Below, one piece after another: positions 34,227-42,853 of a stretch of 64,000 bases of DNA. The stretch spans positions 310,001 to 374,000 of the forward strand of contig NZ_JAZIFY010000001.1 of the NCBI RefSeq assembly GCF_036634195.1, written 5' to 3'. Each line of letters opens with the position of its first letter. Position 1 is the stretch's first letter. The position numbers were made by a program, and so were the translations under genes. Source of the stretch: Streptomyces sp. P9-A4. GTDB lineage: Bacteria; Actinomycetota; Actinomycetes; Streptomycetales; Streptomycetaceae. The notes below the pieces were generated by a model. That model saw only the letters and a program-made list of their open reading frames with translations. It was not told where the DNA came from and ran no database searches.

Positions 34227-35735
34227 TCAGGCCTCTGCCAGGCGGTCGCGGAGTTCGCGCTTGAGGATCTTGCCGCTCGCGTTGCGCGGAAGTTCCGGGG
34301 TGAAGTGGACGCGCTTCGGGGCCTTGAAGTGGGGCAGGTTCTCGCGCGCGTGGGCGAGGAGTTCCGCCTCGGTGACATCTCCGCGCGGGACGACCACCGC
34401 CGTGACCGCCTCGATCCAGCGCTCGTCGGGGAGGCCGATCACGGCCACCTCGGCGACGCCGGGGTGGGTGTAGAGCGCGTCCTCGACCTGACGTGAGGCG
34501 ACCAGGACTCCCCCGGAGTTGATGACGTCCTTCACCCGGTCGACGATCGTGAGGTAGCCCTCGGCGTCGCGTACGGCGAGGTCGCCCGAGTGGAACCAGC
34601 CGTCCCGGAAGGCCGCCTTCGTCTCCTCGGGCTTGCGCCAGTAGCCGTCGCACAGCTGCGGTGAGCGGTACACGATCTCGCCGGGCGTGCCGTCGGGCAC
34701 GTCCTCGCCGTCCTCGTCGACGACCCGGGCCTCGACGTGCCGGACCGGCCGGCCGCAGGAGTCCATCCGGCCCTCGTGCTCGTCGGGGCCGAGGACGGCG
34801 GCGAGCGGGCCGATCTCCGACTGGCCGAAGCAGTTGTAGAAGGCGAGTTCGGGCAGCCGGGCGCGCAGCCGTTCCAGAACGGGCACGGGCATGATCGAGG
34901 CCCCGTAGTAGGCCTTGCGGAGCGCGGACAGGTCGCGGTCCGCGAAGCCGGGGTGGTTGGCGAGGCCGATCCAGACGGTCGGCGGGGCGAAGAGGCTGTC
35001 GGCTCGTCCGGCCTCGATCAGGTCGAAGAGGACGGCGGGGTCGGGTCCGTCGACGATGGTGTTCTCGGCGCCGACGGCGAGGTAGGGCAGCAGGAAGACG
35101 TGCATCTGCGCGGAGTGGTAGAGCGGCAGCGCGTGCACCGGCCGGTCGTCCTCGCTCAGGTCGAGGGCCTCGATCGCGCTCGCGTACTCGTGGGCGAGGG
35201 CGAGGTGGGTCATCATCGCGCCCTTGGGGAGTGCGGTGGTGCCCGAGGTGTAGAGCAGCTGGGCGAGATCGCGGGCGTCGCGGTCGGTGAGGTACGTCTC
35301 CGGTTCGGCGAGCGCGTCGAGCAGCGAACCGGGCGCGTCCCGCAGCGCCTTGACCGGGAAGCCGTCGGGGACGCGGTCCGCGAGGGCGGGGTCGGCGAGC
35401 ACGAGCGAGCTGTCCGACTGCTCCAGGAGGTACGTGAGGTCGTCGCCGGTCAGGTGGTGGTTGACCGGAACGTGGACCAGTCCGGCCCTGGCGCAGGCGA
35501 GGAACGCGATGAGGTAGGCGTCCGAGTTGTGGCCGTACGTCGCGACCCGGGCGTACTCCGGCAGGGCGAGTCCGTGCCGCCGCTCCCGCAGGACGGCGGC
35601 GGCGGTGGAGACGGCCGCGTCCAGCTCCGCGTACGTCCAGGTCCGGTCGGCGTACCGGACGGCGATCCGGTCGGGCACGCGCCGGGCACTCGCGCGCAGG
35701 ACACCGTCGACGGTGCGGCTGAGGAGTCGTTCCAT
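34227..35735 (-). CDS. Long-chain/aryl acyl-CoA synthetase
   Basis: 502 residues from the ATG at 35735 (MERLLSRTVD). ANL superfamily: P-loop LLYTSGTTALPKGAM, ALPLYHSAQMHVFLLPYLAV, YNCFGQSEIGPL, FHSGDLAVRDAEGYLTIVDR and the catalytic Lys in PRNASGKILKRELR. It forms an acyl-CoA through an acyl-adenylate. It is the second of three FadD-like genes here, convergent with the TetR gene and divergent from the secreted acylase 157 bp away. An acylase that frees fatty acids outside next to a ligase that activates them inside would be a logical pair (inference). Confidence 0.88.
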   Translation of the reverse strand: MERLLSRTVDGVLRASARRVPDRIAVRYADRTWTYAELDAAVSTAAAVLRERRHGLALPEYARVATYGHNSDAYLIAFLACARAGLVHVPVNHHLTGDDLTYLLEQSDSSLVLADPALADRVPDGFPVKALRDAPGSLLDALAEPETYLTDRDARDLAQLLYTSGTTALPKGAMMTHLALAHEYASAIEALDLSEDDRPVHALPLYHSAQMHVFLLPYLAVGAENTIVDGPDPAVLFDLIEAGRADSLFAPPTVWIGLANHPGFADRDLSALRKAYYGASIMPVPVLERLRARLPELAFYNCFGQSEIGPLAAVLGPDEHEGRMDSCGRPVRHVEARVVDEDGEDVPDGTPGEIVYRSPQLCDGYWRKPEETKAAFRDGWFHSGDLAVRDAEGYLTIVDRVKDVINSGGVLVASRQVEDALYTHPGVAEVAVIGLPDERWIEAVTAVVVPRGDVTEAELLAHARENLPHFKAPKRVHFTPELPRNASGKILKRELRDRLAEA

Positions 35736-35891
35736 GCGGTGATCCTCTGCGCGGACCGGGCGGGAGGTCAAGTAGCTTGCGGCGCGCCGCACCTGCCCGG
35801 ACCTCGGATACCGAACGGCATGTTGACAAGGGGGCGCGCAACTGCGTGCATGTTCCAACCCGCAGTGTTCATCCATTCGTTGGGAGGCACG

Positions 35892-38294
35892 TTGCACCTC
35901 CGCACCCGCCTGAGACACCTCGCGCTCGCCGGGGCCGCCCTCGCCGTGGTCACCGCCACGCTGCCCGGCGCCGCCGTCGCCGACTCCGGGGGCCGGGACC
36001 ACCACCCGTCCGACCGGGGTCTTTCGGCCGTCATCCGGTACACCGAGTACGGCATCCCGCACATCGTGGCCAAGGACTACGCGAACCTCGGCTTCGGTAC
36101 GGGCTGGGCCCAGGCCGCCGACCAGGTCTGCACGCTCGCGGACGGCTTCCTCACCGTGAACGGCGAGCGATCCGGCGCCTTCGGCCCGGACGCCGCCCCG
36201 GACGGCTCGCTCTCCTCCGCCACCACGAACCTCTCCAGCGACCTGTACTTCCGCGGCGTCAGGGACGCCGGGACGGTCGAGGAGCTGCTGCGGACGCCGG
36301 CTCCGGCCGGGCCGAGCCGCGACCTCAAGGAACTCATGCGGGGCTGGGCGGCCGGCTACAACGCCTGGCTGCGGAAGAACCGGATCACGGACCCGGCCTG
36401 CGCGGGGGCCGACTGGGTCCGCCCGGTGACCGCGCTCGACGTGGCCCGGCGCGGCTTCGCCGTGTCGGTGCTCGGCGGTCAGGGCCGGGCCGTCGACGGC
36501 ATCACCGCCGCCCGGCCGCCGGCCACCGCCCCGGCCGCCGCGCGCGCGGGAGCGGCGCCGGAGATCCCCGACCCGGAACAGGCCGCCGAGGCCGCCCGCG
36601 CGCTGTTCGCGCCCGAGAACGCCACCATGGGTTCCAACGCCGTCGCGTTCTCTGGCGCCGCGACCGCGAACGGCCGCGGCCTTCTCCTGGGCAACCCGCA
36701 CTACCCCTGGCAGGGCGGCCGCCGCTTCTGGCAGTCGCAGCAGACCATCCCGGGCGAGCTGAACGTCTCGGGCGCCTCGCTCCTCGGCACGGCCGTCGTC
36801 AACATCGGCTTCAACGACAAGGTGGCCTGGAGCCACACCGTCGCCACCGGTGTCCCGCTCAACCTGCACCAGCTGACGCTCGCCCCGGGCGACCCGACCT
36901 CCTATCTGGTGGACGGCAGGCCGGAGCGGATGACCCCGCGCCGGGTGACGGTGGCGGTCAAGGGCGGCGCGCCCGTCGCCCGTACCCAGTGGTGGACCCG
37001 GTACGGCCCCGTCGTCGGCGGCCTCGGCGCGCAGCTCCCGCTGCCGTGGACGACGACCACGGCGTACGCGCTCAACGACCCCAACGCGGCCAATCTGCGT
37101 GGCTCCGACACCGCGCTCGGCTTCGCCAGGTCGCGGTCTACGCAGGACATCGCCGACACCCTGAAGCGCACCCAGGGACTCCCCTGGGTCAACACGATCG
37201 CGGCGGACTCGGCGGGCCACTCGCTCTTCTCGCAGGCGCAGGTGCTCCCCCGGATCACCGATGAGCTCGCCGCGCGCTGCTCCACCCCGCTCGGCCGGGC
37301 CACCTATCCGGCCTCGGGCGTCGCGGTGCTCGACGGCTCCCGGTCGGACTGCGCGCTCGGCTCCGACCCCGACGCGGTGCAGCCGGGCGTCTTCGGCCCG
37401 GCGAAGATGCCGCTGCTGCGGGACGCCCCGTACGTGGAGAACTCCAACGACAGTGCCTGGCTGGCCAATGCCGAGAGGCCGCTGACCGGCTACGAGCGGA
37501 TCTTCGGAACGGTCGCGACGCCGCGTTCGCTGCGTACCCGGGGCGGTGTCGAGGATGTGTCGGCGATGGCGGCGCGCGGCGGTCTGACGGTGACCGACCT
37601 CCAGCGCCAGCAGTTCGCCAACCGGGCACCGGCCGGTGACCTGGCGGCGGCGGACGTGGCACGGGCCTGCCCGGCGGCGCTGCCGGACGACACCGAGGCC
37701 TGTCGGGTGATCGAGGCCTGGGACCGTACCGTCAACACGGACAGCCGGGGGGCGCTGCTCTTCGACCGGTTCTGGCGGAAGTTCACGGCGACGGTGCCGT
37801 CGGCGCAGCAGTGGCTGGTGCCGTTCTCGCCGGCCGACCCGGTGCGTACCCCGCACACCGTGAACACCGCGGCCCCGGGCTTCGCGAAGGCGCTCGCCGA
37901 CGCGGTGGCGGAGCTGCGGGCCGCGGGCATCCCGCTGGACGCACCGCTCGGCGCCCACCAGTTCGTCGTACGGAACGGGGAGCGGATCCCGGTCAGCGGC
38001 GGCACCGAGTCGCTGGGCATCTGGAACAAGACGGAGCCCGTGTGGAACGCGGCGGGCGGCGGCTATGTGGAGGTCGCGCACGGCACCAGCCATGTGCAGG
38101 CGGTGGGCTGGGACGGCGGGCGCTGCCCGGTGGCCCGCACCCTGCTGTCGTACTCCCAGTCCTCGAACCCGGCGTCGCCGCACTACAGCGACCAGACCCG
38201 GCTGTACGGGGCCGAGCGCTGGGTGACCTCCCGGTTCTGCGAGAAGGACATCCTGCGCTCGCCGGCCCTGCGGGTGGTGGTCGTCAGGGGCTGA
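35892..38294 (+). CDS. Secreted Ntn-hydrolase acylase (penicillin V/lipopeptide/AHL type)
   Basis: 800 residues from a TTG at 35892 with GGGAGG upstream; an ATG at 35850 would add 14 residues. A signal peptide (LRTRLRHLALAGAALAVVTA, then ...GAAVADSG) directs export. Penicillin-amidase family: an alpha region, a spacer, and autocleavage before the nucleophile S248 in NATMGSNAVAF. The N-terminal Ser of the beta chain then attacks amides. Family members of this length in actinomycetes (aculeacin acylase, AhlM, Streptomyces penicillin V acylase) remove fatty acyl chains from lipopeptides or acyl-homoserine lactones. It could quench neighbours' signals or antibiotics and supply fatty acids to the adjacent synthetase. 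Confidence 0.9.
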   Translation: MHLRTRLRHLALAGAALAVVTATLPGAAVADSGGRDHHPSDRGLSAVIRYTEYGIPHIVAKDYANLGFGTGWAQAADQVCTLADGFLTVNGERSGAFGPDAAPDGSLSSATTNLSSDLYFRGVRDAGTVEELLRTPAPAGPSRDLKELMRGWAAGYNAWLRKNRITDPACAGADWVRPVTALDVARRGFAVSVLGGQGRAVDGITAARPPATAPAAARAGAAPEIPDPEQAAEAARALFAPENATMGSNAVAFSGAATANGRGLLLGNPHYPWQGGRRFWQSQQTIPGELNVSGASLLGTAVVNIGFNDKVAWSHTVATGVPLNLHQLTLAPGDPTSYLVDGRPERMTPRRVTVAVKGGAPVARTQWWTRYGPVVGGLGAQLPLPWTTTTAYALNDPNAANLRGSDTALGFARSRSTQDIADTLKRTQGLPWVNTIAADSAGHSLFSQAQVLPRITDELAARCSTPLGRATYPASGVAVLDGSRSDCALGSDPDAVQPGVFGPAKMPLLRDAPYVENSNDSAWLANAERPLTGYERIFGTVATPRSLRTRGGVEDVSAMAARGGLTVTDLQRQQFANRAPAGDLAAADVARACPAALPDDTEACRVIEAWDRTVNTDSRGALLFDRFWRKFTATVPSAQQWLVPFSPADPVRTPHTVNTAAPGFAKALADAVAELRAAGIPLDAPLGAHQFVVRNGERIPVSGGTESLGIWNKTEPVWNAAGGGYVEVAHGTSHVQAVGWDGGRCPVARTLLSYSQSSNPASPHYSDQTRLYGAERWVTSRFCEKDILRSPALRVVVVRG

Positions 38295-38323
38295 ACGGGG
38301 CCTTCACTGGCTGAACAGGTCCG

Positions 38324-39421
38324 TCACGGGCTGAAGGACAGGAAGATGAAGGCGGCGAAGATCGCGAGATGGACGCCGCCCTGGAGGAGGGTGGCCCGTC
38401 CGGGCACCACGGTCAGCGCGCTCACCACACCGGTGAGGACGAGCAGGACCATATGGAGCGGGCCCAGGCCCAGCACCAGGGGCCCGGAGAGCCAGATCGA
38501 GGCGAGCGCGATCGCCGGAATCGTCAGTCCGATGCTGGCGATCGCGGAGCCGTAGGCGAGGTTGAGGCTGGTCTGTACGCGGTCCCTGCGGGCCGCGCGG
38601 ACGGCGGCGAGGGTCTCGGGCAGCAGCACCATCAGGGCGATGACGACACCGACGACCGCCTTGGGGAGGCCCGCCGACTCGACGCCGTCCTCGATGGTCG
38701 GCGAGATCAGCTTGGCGTTGCCGACGACGGCGACGAGGGCGACGACGAGCAGGCCGAGGCTGGTCCAGGTCTCGCGCAGGGTCGGCGGGTCGGCGTGGTC
38801 GTCGTCGCTCTCGTGGCCGGGGCGCGGGACCGGGAGGAAGTAGTCGCGGTGCCGGAAGGTCTGGACGCCGACGAACACGCCGTACAGACAGAGGGAGGCG
38901 ACGGCGGCGAAGGCCAGCTGGGCTGAGGAGAACTCGGGGCCCTGGTGGCTGGTGGTGAAGGTCGGCAGGACCAGCGTCATGGTGGCCAGGGTGCAGACGG
39001 TGGCGAGCGCGCCGCCCGAGCCCTCGGCGTTGAAGACCGCGACGCGGTTGCGGAGCGCGCCGACGAGCAGGGACAGGCCGACGATGCCGTTACAGGTGAT
39101 CATCACGGCGGCGAAGACGGTGTCGCGGGCGTAGCTGGAGGTCTTCTCGCCGCCTCCGGCCATCAGTGTGACGATGAGTCCGACCTCGATGACGGTGACC
39201 GCCACGGCGAGGACGAGCGAGCCGAAGGGTTCGCCGACGCGGTGGGCGATGACCTCGGCGTGGTGGACCGCCGCGAGGACGGCGGCCATGAGGCAGAGCG
39301 CGATGAGCCCGACGGCGAAGCCGGGGAGGTCGCGCCCCCAGGCCGCCACGAGCGCAAGCGCCGCCACCACCGGCCCCCAGGTGGTCCACTGCCGTGTGAT
39401 TGACGCCGTGCTCGAACTCAT
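38324..39421 (-). CDS. Ca2+/H+ antiporter (ChaA-like)
   Basis: 365 residues from the ATG at 39421. About eleven membrane helices in two homologous halves separated by a cytoplasmic acidic/His loop (GHESDDDHADPPT). The cation/proton exchanger motifs are visible in each half: AHRVGEPFGSLVLAVAVTVI with EVGLIVTL, and [20 protein letters not shown] with NLAYGSAIASIGLT. It should export Ca2+ (or Na+/K+) in exchange for protons across the plasma membrane. Convergent with the acylase gene; no regulatory partner is evident, except that a broken MarR gene lies directly upstream. Confidence 0.88.
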   Translation of the reverse strand: MSSSTASITRQWTTWGPVVAALALVAAWGRDLPGFAVGLIALCLMAAVLAAVHHAEVIAHRVGEPFGSLVLAVAVTVIEVGLIVTLMAGGGEKTSSYARDTVFAAVMITCNGIVGLSLLVGALRNRVAVFNAEGSGGALATVCTLATMTLVLPTFTTSHQGPEFSSAQLAFAAVASLCLYGVFVGVQTFRHRDYFLPVPRPGHESDDDHADPPTLRETWTSLGLLVVALVAVVGNAKLISPTIEDGVESAGLPKAVVGVVIALMVLLPETLAAVRAARRDRVQTSLNLAYGSAIASIGLTIPAIALASIWLSGPLVLGLGPLHMVLLVLTGVVSALTVVPGRATLLQGGVHLAIFAAFIFLSFSP

Positions 39422-39463
39422 GATCCGTATCCTGCCACAAAGAGCGCTTTGGCCTGTTTTCGT

Positions 39464-39790
39464 TCAGTCGTCAGGGCCGGCGAGCCCGTGCTCGTACGCG
39501 GCGAGGGTCCCGACGAACATCCCGCGTTCGGCCGGGCCGAGGGGCGCGAGGGCCGCGCGCCAGGCGCCGGCGCTCCGGCCCAGCCGGCCGCCGATCGCCG
39601 GGCGGTGCTCTTCGGCGATGGAGACGATCTTCCGCCGCCGGCCGGCGGGGTCCTCGGTCGCTCCAGGACGCCCTTCTCGGCGAGGTCGCCGACGATCAGG
39701 CTCACGGTGCTCGGGGCGGCCTCCGGCCGGGCCGCCGGCTCGTTGACGCCGAGCGGTCCGTCGAAGAGCGGGTAGGCGCGGAGGGAGGGA
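39464..39790 (-). pseudogene. MarR-family regulator remnant (frameshifted, 5' truncated)
   Basis: A leftward frame reads GPLGVNEPAARPEAAPSTVS and LIVGDLAEKGVLER, the MarR winged-helix. It then loses the frame near 39660 and continues one frame over as TEDPAGRRRKIVSIAEEHRP...LAPLGPAERGMFVGTLAAYE to a TGA at 39464. One missing base explains the shift. Upstream of about 39790 the N-terminal helices are absent, replaced by an unrelated fragment. Probably dead; a sequencing error would explain the shift but not the truncation. Confidence 0.65.
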
Positions 39791-39805
39791 CGGCGCGGCG
39801 CGAGG

Positions 39806-39922
39806 GTGAGGGCCGAGGTGACGGAGGGCGAGGAACGGGACCGGCTGTACGCCGAGCAGTGCGACCGGGTTCCGGCGTTCACCGCCTACCAGGCCGGCAC
39901 GGACCGGCTCACGCCCACGAGG
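39806..39922 (+). pseudogene. Deazaflavin-dependent nitroreductase C-terminal fragment
   Basis: A rightward frame reads RAEVTEGEERDRLYAEQCDR and VPAFTAYQAGTDRLTP. It resembles the last 40 residues of the DUF385/Ddn F420-dependent family (which ends ...YQxxTDRxIPVxxL). No N-terminal domain is present and the last residues are altered. A gene relic abutting the MarR remnant. Confidence 0.45.
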
Positions 39923-40016
39923 AGTCCCAGCTGCTCCCGGCCCTGGCACCGGAGCCGCGCCGGCGCCGGTGGCGCGGCCGGGAGCCGCGCTTTCCCCGAT
40001 GATGCGGTCGGCGACC

Positions 40017-41588
40017 CTACAGCGGGCGCTCGTGGCCCTCCCAGTACGGGTCGCGCAGACGTCGCTTGTACAGCTTGCCGTTCGGGTCGCGGGGCATCAG
40101 CGGGACGAAGTCCACCGACTTGGGGCGCTTGAAGCCGGCGAGGCGGTCCTCGCAGTGGGCCAGGATCTCGGCGGCGAGCGCGGGGCCGGGCTCGTATCCC
40201 TCGGCCGCCTCGACGACCGCCTTGACCTCCTCGCCCCAGTCGGCGTGCGGGATGCCGAAGGCGGCGGCGTCCGCGACCGACGGGTGGGCGAGCAGCGTGG
40301 CCTCGATCTCCGCCGGGTAGATGTTGACCCCACCGGAGATGATCATGTCGATCTTGCGGTCGCGCAGGAAGAGGTAGCCGTCCTCGTCGAGGACTCCGAG
40401 GTCCCCCACGGTGAAGAAGTCCCCGATGCGGTTCTTCGCCGTCTTGGCCTCGTCCTTGTGGTACTGGAAGCCGCCGGTGTTCATCTTCAGGTAGACGGTG
40501 CCCAGTTCGCCCGGCGGCAGCCGTACGCCGTCGTCGTCGAAGACCGCGAGTTCGCTGATCGGCCAGGCCCGGCCGACCGTGCCGGGCTTCTTCAGCCACT
40601 CCTCGGCGGTGGCGAACGCGCCGCCGCCCTCACTGGCCGCGTAGTACTCCTCGACGCACCGCCCCCACCAGTCGATCATCGCCCGCTTGACGTGCTCGGG
40701 GCAGGGCGCGGCGCCGTGGATGGCGTGGCGCATCGAGGACACGTCGTACCGCTCCCGTACGTCCTCGGGAAGGGAGAGCAGCCGGTGGAACTGGGTGGGG
40801 ACCATGTGGGTGTGGGTGCAGTCGTACCGGTCGATCAGCCGCAGCATCTCCTCGGGCGTCCACCGGTCCATCAGGACGAGCGGGTGCCCGATGTGCAGGG
40901 CGGCGGCGGCGAACTGGAGCACGGCCGTGTGGTAGAGCGGCGAGCAGACCAGATGGACGTTGCCGTCTCCCGGCCGGATGCCGAAGATGCCGAGGAATCC
41001 GCCGAGATGGGTCTCCTCCGGGAGCTTCCCCGGGAGCGGGCGGCGGATGCCCCGGGGCCGGCCGGTGGTGCCGGAGGTGTAGTTCATGACCCAGCCGAGG
41101 GTGCGGTCGGCGGGCGGTCCCGCGTCCTGGCCTTCGAGCAGTTCCGCGTACGGGCGGAAGCCGGCGATCGTACCGACGGCGTACCGTCGGCCGGCGGCGA
41201 GACCGGCCTCGTCGGCGGCGAGGGTCACCGCCTCGGCGAACCGCTCGTGGGCGAGCAGGACCTTGGCTCCGGAGTCGGCGACGATCCAGGCGATCTCGGG
41301 GCCGACGAAGTGGTGGTTGACGGGCACGAGGTAGAACCCGGCCTGGGTGGCGGCGAGGTGGGCGGTGAAGAACTCGGGGCCGTTGGGAAGGACGACGGCG
41401 AAGGCGTCACCGCGCTCGAGACCGGCGGCGCGCAGGCCGTGGACCAGCCGGTTCGCCTCGGCGTGCAGCCGTCCCGCGGTCCACTCCTCGCCGTCGGGTG
41501 CGACCAGGACCGTACGGCCGGGGTCCTCTGCGGCCTGCGCCCAGAATCCGCCGGGCGCCTGACGCCCGGCCGTGGTTCCCGCGCTCAT
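40017..41588 (-). CDS. Acyl-CoA synthetase (third FadD-like)
   Basis: 523 residues from the ATG at 41588, whose ATGA overlaps the stop of the NPD flavoprotein gene, so the two are co-translated. ANL motifs: WVMNYTSGTTGRPRGIRRPL, YYAASEGGGAFAT, FTVGDLGVLDEDGYLFLRDR, and catalytic Lys in RDPNGKLYKRRLRD. Sequence features such as RPLPGKLPEETHLGGFLGIF and HMVPTQFHRLL recall the FadD group acting on large or polycyclic acids. Transcription probably starts upstream of the NPD gene, where copy 2 of the TCTGA-N7-TCAGA site lies. It likely shares regulation with the 20.5-kb synthetase. Confidence 0.9.
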   Translation of the reverse strand: MSAGTTAGRQAPGGFWAQAAEDPGRTVLVAPDGEEWTAGRLHAEANRLVHGLRAAGLERGDAFAVVLPNGPEFFTAHLAATQAGFYLVPVNHHFVGPEIAWIVADSGAKVLLAHERFAEAVTLAADEAGLAAGRRYAVGTIAGFRPYAELLEGQDAGPPADRTLGWVMNYTSGTTGRPRGIRRPLPGKLPEETHLGGFLGIFGIRPGDGNVHLVCSPLYHTAVLQFAAAALHIGHPLVLMDRWTPEEMLRLIDRYDCTHTHMVPTQFHRLLSLPEDVRERYDVSSMRHAIHGAAPCPEHVKRAMIDWWGRCVEEYYAASEGGGAFATAEEWLKKPGTVGRAWPISELAVFDDDGVRLPPGELGTVYLKMNTGGFQYHKDEAKTAKNRIGDFFTVGDLGVLDEDGYLFLRDRKIDMIISGGVNIYPAEIEATLLAHPSVADAAAFGIPHADWGEEVKAVVEAAEGYEPGPALAAEILAHCEDRLAGFKRPKSVDFVPLMPRDPNGKLYKRRLRDPYWEGHERPL

Positions 41589-42697
41589 GACTCGCTCCGT
41601 CCGGCGATCCGGTCGATGCGGTCGACGGCCTTCTCGAAGCCCCGGGTCAGCTCGTCCACGACCTGCTGGACGCTGCGCTCGGAGTTCATCCGGCCGACGA
41701 TCTGGCCGACCGGGGTGCCCAGGAGCGGTTCGACCTCGTGCCGCTGGATACGGGAGACGGCCTCGGCGACCAGGAGTCCCTGGAGCGGCATGGGCAGCGC
41801 GCCGGGGCCGGCCGGGTCGTCCCAGGCGTCCGTCCACTCGGTACGGAGCTGGCGCGCGGGCTTGCCCGTGAGGGCGCGGGAGCGGACCGTGTCGCCGGAA
41901 CCGGCGGCGAGCAGCTTGGCGGTGAGGGCCCGGGAGTGCAGCTCGGCCTCGGTGGTGGTGAGCCAGATCGAGCCCAGCCACACGCCCTGCGCGCCGAGGG
42001 CGAGTCCGGCGGCGATCTGCTCGCCGCTGCCGATGCCGCCGGCGGCGAGCACGGGCAGCGGGGACACGGCGTCGACGACCTCGGGGGTGAGGACCATGGA
42101 GGCGATCTCGCCGGTGTGGCCGCCGGCCTCGTACCCCTGGGCGACGACGACGTCGATACCGGCCTCGGCGTGGTGGCGGGCGTGGCGGGCGCTGCCGGCC
42201 AGGGCGGCGACCAGGACGCCGTGGTCGTGGGCGCGGGCGACGACGTCCGGGGGCGGCGAGCCGAGGGCGTTGGCGAGGAGTTTGATCGGGTAGTCGAAGG
42301 CCACGTCGAGCTGGTTGCGGGCGACCTGCTCCATCCAGCCGGTGATCCGCCAGCCGGAGGCCTCGCCCTCGGCGAGTTCGGGCACCCCGTGCTTGGCGAG
42401 GGTGGCACGGACGAACGCCCGGTGCTCTTCGGGGATCATCGCCTCGATCTCGGCCTCGCCGACGCCTTCGACCGCCTTCTTGGCGGGCATCACGACATCG
42501 AGGCCGTAGGGCAGGCCGTCGGTGTGCTCCTGCATCCAGTCGAGGTCGCGGGCGAGGTCGTCGGGGGCGGTGTAGCGGACCGCGCCCAGGACTCCGAACC
42601 CGCCGGCTCTGGTGAGTGCGGCGGCGACCGCGGGGAAGGGCGTGAAGCCGAAGATGGCGTGCTCGATCCCCAGTGTGCGACTCAGCTCCGTCTTCAT
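41585..42697 (-). CDS. NPD/nitronate-monooxygenase-family flavoprotein
   Basis: 370 residues from the ATG at 42697. FMN-binding TIM barrel: TRAGGFGVLGA at the N-terminus, VVVAQGYEAGGHTGEIASMV, and the phosphate-binding LPVLAAGGIGSGEQIAAGLA followed by GAQGVWLGSIWL. Labelled nitronate monooxygenase by family. But it is ATGA-coupled to an acyl-CoA synthetase, and close relatives in mycobacterial sterol catabolism (IpdC type) act on CoA thioesters of polycyclic acids. That alternative role fits the context better. First gene of a two-gene operon behind an operator-like palindrome. Confidence 0.85.
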   Translation of the reverse strand: MKTELSRTLGIEHAIFGFTPFPAVAAALTRAGGFGVLGAVRYTAPDDLARDLDWMQEHTDGLPYGLDVVMPAKKAVEGVGEAEIEAMIPEEHRAFVRATLAKHGVPELAEGEASGWRITGWMEQVARNQLDVAFDYPIKLLANALGSPPPDVVARAHDHGVLVAALAGSARHARHHAEAGIDVVVAQGYEAGGHTGEIASMVLTPEVVDAVSPLPVLAAGGIGSGEQIAAGLALGAQGVWLGSIWLTTTEAELHSRALTAKLLAAGSGDTVRSRALTGKPARQLRTEWTDAWDDPAGPGALPMPLQGLLVAEAVSRIQRHEVEPLLGTPVGQIVGRMNSERSVQQVVDELTRGFEKAVDRIDRIAGRSES

Positions 42698-42740
42698 GGG
42701 CGGCAGGATGCCGCAGCGGCGCGCCGGAGGGAAGAGGTTT

Positions 42741-42757
42741 TCTGATGCATCGTCAGA
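42741..42757. promoter_or_regulatory. Operator-like palindrome TCTGA-N7-TCAGA (copy 2)
   Basis: TCTGATGCATCGTCAGA lies 44 bp upstream of the NPD flavoprotein start, flanked by TTT and TTCTT exactly as copy 1 at 20451. The seven central bases differ, so arms and flanks are selectively conserved. Confidence 0.65.
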
Positions 42758-42853
42758 TTCTTTGTCGGACCGCCCTCGCCCGCCTGTCGCGGTTCCGGGG
42801 GCGCCGGGGGTGGGGGAGGGTGGAGGAAGTACACGTCGTGGGAGGTGGCTGGG

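Noticed and set aside
34737-35891. Long N-terminal extension of the acylase
   Set aside because: It would run antisense through the acyl-CoA synthetase; the TTG at 35892 has a ribosome site and a signal peptide follows.
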